The notes beneath the pieces are model-generated. The model worked only from the letters and a program-made list of their open reading frames with translations, did no database searches and was not told where the DNA came from. A stretch of DNA of 64,000 bases, from contig NZ_CP009621.1 in the NCBI RefSeq assembly GCF_000973725.1, positions 4,209,001 through 4,273,000 on the forward strand. The letters run 5' to 3'. The translations under genes and the position numbers were made by a program. Each line of letters starts with the position of its first letter. Positions within the stretch are counted from its first letter, which is position 1. The DNA comes from Pontibacter korlensis. GTDB lineage: Bacteria; Bacteroidota; Bacteroidia; Cytophagales; Hymenobacteraceae. This document shows positions 61,721 to 64,000 of this stretch, in pieces.

Positions 61721-62341
61721 ATGGACGAACTACAGCGCCTTATCTGGGAAGGCGAGAACGACAAAGTCGATTTCAAACAACGTGTAACCAAACCTGAAAA
61801 AATTGCCCGTACTATGGTTTCCTTCGCCAATACACATGGTGGGGTTATTCTGGTGGGTGTGAAGGATAATGGCTACGTAACAGGTGTGGACCCGGAGGAA
61901 GAAAAACACACCTTGCAGCTTGCAGCCGATTTTTACTGCGATCCGCCCGTGCAGCTCCAATATGAGGAGATTGAGCAGGACAACCGCACGGTGCTGATGG
62001 TAATTGTGCCTGAGAGCAAACAAAAACCGCATTTTGCCAAATTAGGCAATGATGACTGGCGCGGGTATGTACGCGTGAAAGATACAAGTGTGCAGACCAG
62101 CAAGATGGTGAACAAAGTGCTGGAGCAGGAACCGGAACAATTTGAGCAGCTTCCGTTAAACCGCCACGAAAACGCTGTGCTTGACTACCTGCAGTTACAC
62201 CCACGTATCACGCTCCGGCAGTTTATGAAAATAGCTAACCTCTCGGAACGTAGGGCCTACCGTATACTGGTAAAACTTGTAATTCACGGATATCTTTTGC
62301 TCCACGACAAAGAGAAAGAAGATTTCTATACCTTAGTTTAA
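61721..62341 (+). CDS. AlbA_2 (Schlafen-like) domain protein
   Basis: A 206-residue protein. The AlbA_2 domain (about 1-130) has MDELQRLIWEGENDKVDFKQRV, KPEKIARTMVSFANTHGGVILVGVKDNGYVTGV and YEEIEQDNRTVLMVIVPES, the pattern of the divergent-AAA/Schlafen AlbA_2 family linked to nucleic acid binding. The C-terminal 50 residues (LNRHENAVLDYLQLHPRITLRQFMKIANLSERRAYRILVKLVIHGYL) form a winged helix-turn-helix. It looks like a DNA-binding regulator. The frame is open to a TTG at 61664, but the predicted promoter lies there, so the ATG at 61721 is used. Confidence 0.82.
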   Translation: MDELQRLIWEGENDKVDFKQRVTKPEKIARTMVSFANTHGGVILVGVKDNGYVTGVDPEEEKHTLQLAADFYCDPPVQLQYEEIEQDNRTVLMVIVPESKQKPHFAKLGNDDWRGYVRVKDTSVQTSKMVNKVLEQEPEQFEQLPLNRHENAVLDYLQLHPRITLRQFMKIANLSERRAYRILVKLVIHGYLLLHDKEKEDFYTLV

Positions 62342-62431
62342 CAGTAGGATAAGTAGGTAAGTCTAGAGTATTTAGAGTAGGCCTAAAGATAGTATACTTT
62401 GTGCCTGTTTTATTTAACCTGTACCTGTGAA

Positions 62432-62920
62432 TTACTTTTTGGTGCTGCTTACCAGATTCCCACTCTTATAAGTTTCAGTGTGGGAGAAATTTCCTTTGAG
62501 ATCATATACTTTCCAGTCTCCAAACCAATAGTAATGATCTTTAAAGGAGGAGCGGATAATACGCGCTGAGCCCTCCCTGGCTTTCTTGCCATTTTCGTGG
62601 TACTTCTTAACCAGAATAACGTTATCACGGCGGTTATACTTCTCTACCATGTAGCGAACACCATCAGGATAGTAGTACCTCCATTTGCCTGTTTCTACAC
62701 CATGCCTGAACCGTCCACTACGAATTACCGTCCGCCTCTCACCTATGTATACTTTCCAGCGGCCATGGTACTTACTTTCTTTATCAAGACGGTTAATTCT
62801 GAAAAACAGGAAGCCATGCTTCTCAGGCTGCATCTTTGAACTAGCTAACTCCTGCCCTTCTCCTGCCACCGGGAGCAGCATTACAAGTATAAAGCAGATA
62901 ATGAGATTCTTGTTTTTCAT
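62432..62920 (-). CDS. Secreted MORN-2-type repeat protein
   Basis: A 162-residue exported protein. A signal peptide (MKNKNLIICFILVMLLPVAGEG) is followed by degenerate MORN/YwqK-type repeats: YHGRWKVYIGERRTV, RSGRFRHGVETGKWRYYYPDG, EKYNRRDNVILVKKYHENGKK and FGDWKVYDLKGNFSHTETYKSG. These short beta repeats occur in YwqK-like proteins, often misnamed antitoxins. Function is unknown; it is probably periplasmic or surface-exposed. It is alone on the minus strand, divergent from the PhoH gene. Confidence 0.78.
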   Translation of the reverse strand: MKNKNLIICFILVMLLPVAGEGQELASSKMQPEKHGFLFFRINRLDKESKYHGRWKVYIGERRTVIRSGRFRHGVETGKWRYYYPDGVRYMVEKYNRRDNVILVKKYHENGKKAREGSARIIRSSFKDHYYWFGDWKVYDLKGNFSHTETYKSGNLVSSTKK

Positions 62921-63214
62921 TGCAGGCGCTTAAATAAAGAGAGCTGAATAATGTTAGCAGAGAAAAATTAAAATATTTTACGCATGACTAATACTTTAGT
63001 TGTAGAATCAATAGGCACTAACTTTTTATTTATCAGGTATATATAGAAATACAGAATATTATTCTGTAAATTAAGATGGAGCAATCATAAACTCAGCCCC
63101 TCAGCAACCTCAGCCCCTTCTGGATTAAAAACGTAAAAAGCTATATATGCGCAACTCATAACTGCGCGAATCAGCGTATTCTTAAGAGAAGGTTTCACCC
63201 TAACCCCTACGCCT
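62921..63214. other. AT-rich region upstream of the MORN-type and PhoH genes
   Basis: 294 bases without a gene, AT-rich in the middle (62960-63080), separating two divergent genes. I see no TTTG-N19-TAnnTTTG, no repeat and no small ORF with protein-like features. Confidence 0.55.
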
Positions 63215-64000
63215 ATGCCTAAAGCATCACCCGAAACCATGGCTGCCACTGCTAAAAGCACCCGTAAGCCTGCAGCCAGCAAAGCAAAAACCGCTAACGC
63301 AACTACTACCCCTAAAAAGAAAGCCACAGAAGTTCAGGAGAAAAAAATCTTTGTATTAGACACCTCCGTAATCCTCTACGACCACAGCGCCATTCAGAAT
63401 TTCCAGGAGCACGATGTTGCCATTCCCATTACTGTGCTGGAGGAGCTAGATAATTTCAAGAAAGGTAACGACATCAAAAATTTTGAGGCACGGGAGTTTA
63501 TCCGCTTCATCGATAAGCTTTCAGCAGAGCACAAGCTACAAGACTGGATTCCGCTGAATGGCAAAACCAAAGGCAGCTTTAAAGTAATGATGAACAGCAC
63601 CAAAACAGGTGTTGATGCTGTCAGCATTTTCGGCGACAAGAACGACCACCACATCCTGAACTCTGCCATTCAGATGCAGCAGGAGAAGCCGGAAAATAAA
63701 GTGGTGCTGGTTACAAAAGATATCAACCTCCGCCTGAAGGCTCGTGCCCTAAATATTGTTTCAGAAGATTATGAGACTGGCAAAATACAGGATGTAGCTG
63801 ACCTCTATACTGGCAGCGATACCATTGAAGATGTTGCCACTAGTGCAGTGAACGACTTGTACGAGCAAGGCTTTTGCGATGTAGAGAAAGTACTACATGC
63901 CACACCTGCAGATAACCACTTCTTCGTGCTCAAGAGCTTTAAGAACTCAGTTCTTTGTTTTTACAACAAAGCAGAGAAACGGTTGGAGCGCGTGGATAAG
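63215..64000 (+). CDS. phoH: PIN domain-PhoH family ATPase, N-terminal part (runs off the window edge)
   Basis: The first 262 codons of a PhoH2-type protein, which joins a PIN RNase domain to a PhoH helicase-like ATPase; the ATPase part lies beyond the window. The translation begins MPKASPETMAATAKSTRKPA. Residues 1 to about 45 are a Lys/Ala/Thr tail. The PIN domain follows (about 46-190), with KIFVLDTSVILYDHSAIQNF, VLEELDNFKKG, GDKNDHHILNSAI and VVLVTKDINLRLKARALNI, which contain the conserved acidic metal-binding residues. The ATG at 63215 is the first in frame after upstream stops. The protein is probably an RNA-processing enzyme. Confidence 0.9.
   Translation, partial: MPKASPETMAATAKSTRKPAASKAKTANATTTPKKKATEVQEKKIFVLDTSVILYDHSAIQNFQEHDVAIPITVLEELDNFKKGNDIKNFEAREFIRFIDKLSAEHKLQDWIPLNGKTKGSFKVMMNSTKTGVDAVSIFGDKNDHHILNSAIQMQQEKPENKVVLVTKDINLRLKARALNIVSEDYETGKIQDVADLYTGSDTIEDVATSAVNDLYEQGFCDVEKVLHATPADNHFFVLKSFKNSVLCFYNKAEKRLERVDK

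Overview
The window looks like chromosomal DNA from a member of the Bacteroidota, most likely order Cytophagales and close to Hymenobacteraceae/Pontibacter. That placement is an inference. It rests on protein families typical of the phylum (DUF349, DUF3127, DUF4249, DUF6660, a TamA-like lipoprotein, a CusA-type pump fused to a TolC-like domain, a fused E1 alpha/beta dehydrogenase), on promoters of the TTTG-N19-TAnnTTTG type, on the scarcity of Shine-Dalgarno sequences, and on moderate G+C judged by eye. I see no insertion sequence, integrase, prophage, CRISPR array or plasmid gene. It reads as an ordinary core chromosome with densely packed genes on both strands.

Layout: 1-5.1 kb holds the start of gyrA, a small lipoprotein, an SDR oxidoreductase, a membrane-bound hydrolase-like protein, a potassium-channel-like protein and a GNAT-like protein. 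5.2-5.4 kb holds two identical tRNA-Thr(TGT) genes with a very good promoter and a terminator. 5.5-15.3 kb is housekeeping: a DUF349 repeat protein, YqgE/AlgH, PdxH, DUF1015, Maf, two rRNA m5C methyltransferases, a Nudix enzyme and an acyltransferase. 16.0-20.5 kb is a minus-strand run, serine dehydratase beta subunit, TolC, HlyD-type adaptor, gpsA, with tight spacing. 20.8-25.1 kb carries a tryptophan-dioxygenase-like protein, a large FAD oxidoreductase, a CoA-binding protein and a second SDR. 25.2-29.4 kb has an ABC permease/ATPase pair divergent from a TesA-like lipoprotein esterase, the same arrangement as ybbP-ybbA/tesA of E. coli.

29.6-35.6 kb is a heavy-metal efflux locus: a Cys/His-rich DUF6660 protein, a 1461-residue CusA/CzcA pump carrying its own TolC-like domain, and a lipoprotein adaptor. 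35.8-38.5 kb is an ECF sigma factor, putative anti-sigma factor and beta-barrel protein operon with a plausible self-activated promoter. 38.6-49.0 kb holds a TrmH methyltransferase, a TamA-like lipoprotein, a fused branched-chain 2-oxoacid dehydrogenase E1, then hemF-PAP2-TonB receptor-DUF4249. 49.0-55.2 kb is a minus-strand set of envelope proteins: a voltage-gated channel with a zinc ribbon, DUF389, DUF2254, a cupredoxin lipoprotein with an altered copper site, and an L,D-transpeptidase. 55.5-64 kb has an M1 aminopeptidase, a DUF892 protein, cyanophycinase, a HAD phosphatase, isoaspartyl peptidase, DUF3127, an AlbA_2 protein, a MORN-type protein and the start of a PIN-PhoH ATPase.

I did not find a wholly new multigene system. 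The most unusual items are the His-to-Tyr change in the cupredoxin, the signal-peptide-like linker inside the CusA-TolC fusion, an SSB-like C-terminal tip on the DUF3127 protein, a channel with a non-canonical selectivity filter, a histone-H1-like tail on PhoH, and repeated use of TTG starts, several of them on exported outer-membrane proteins.
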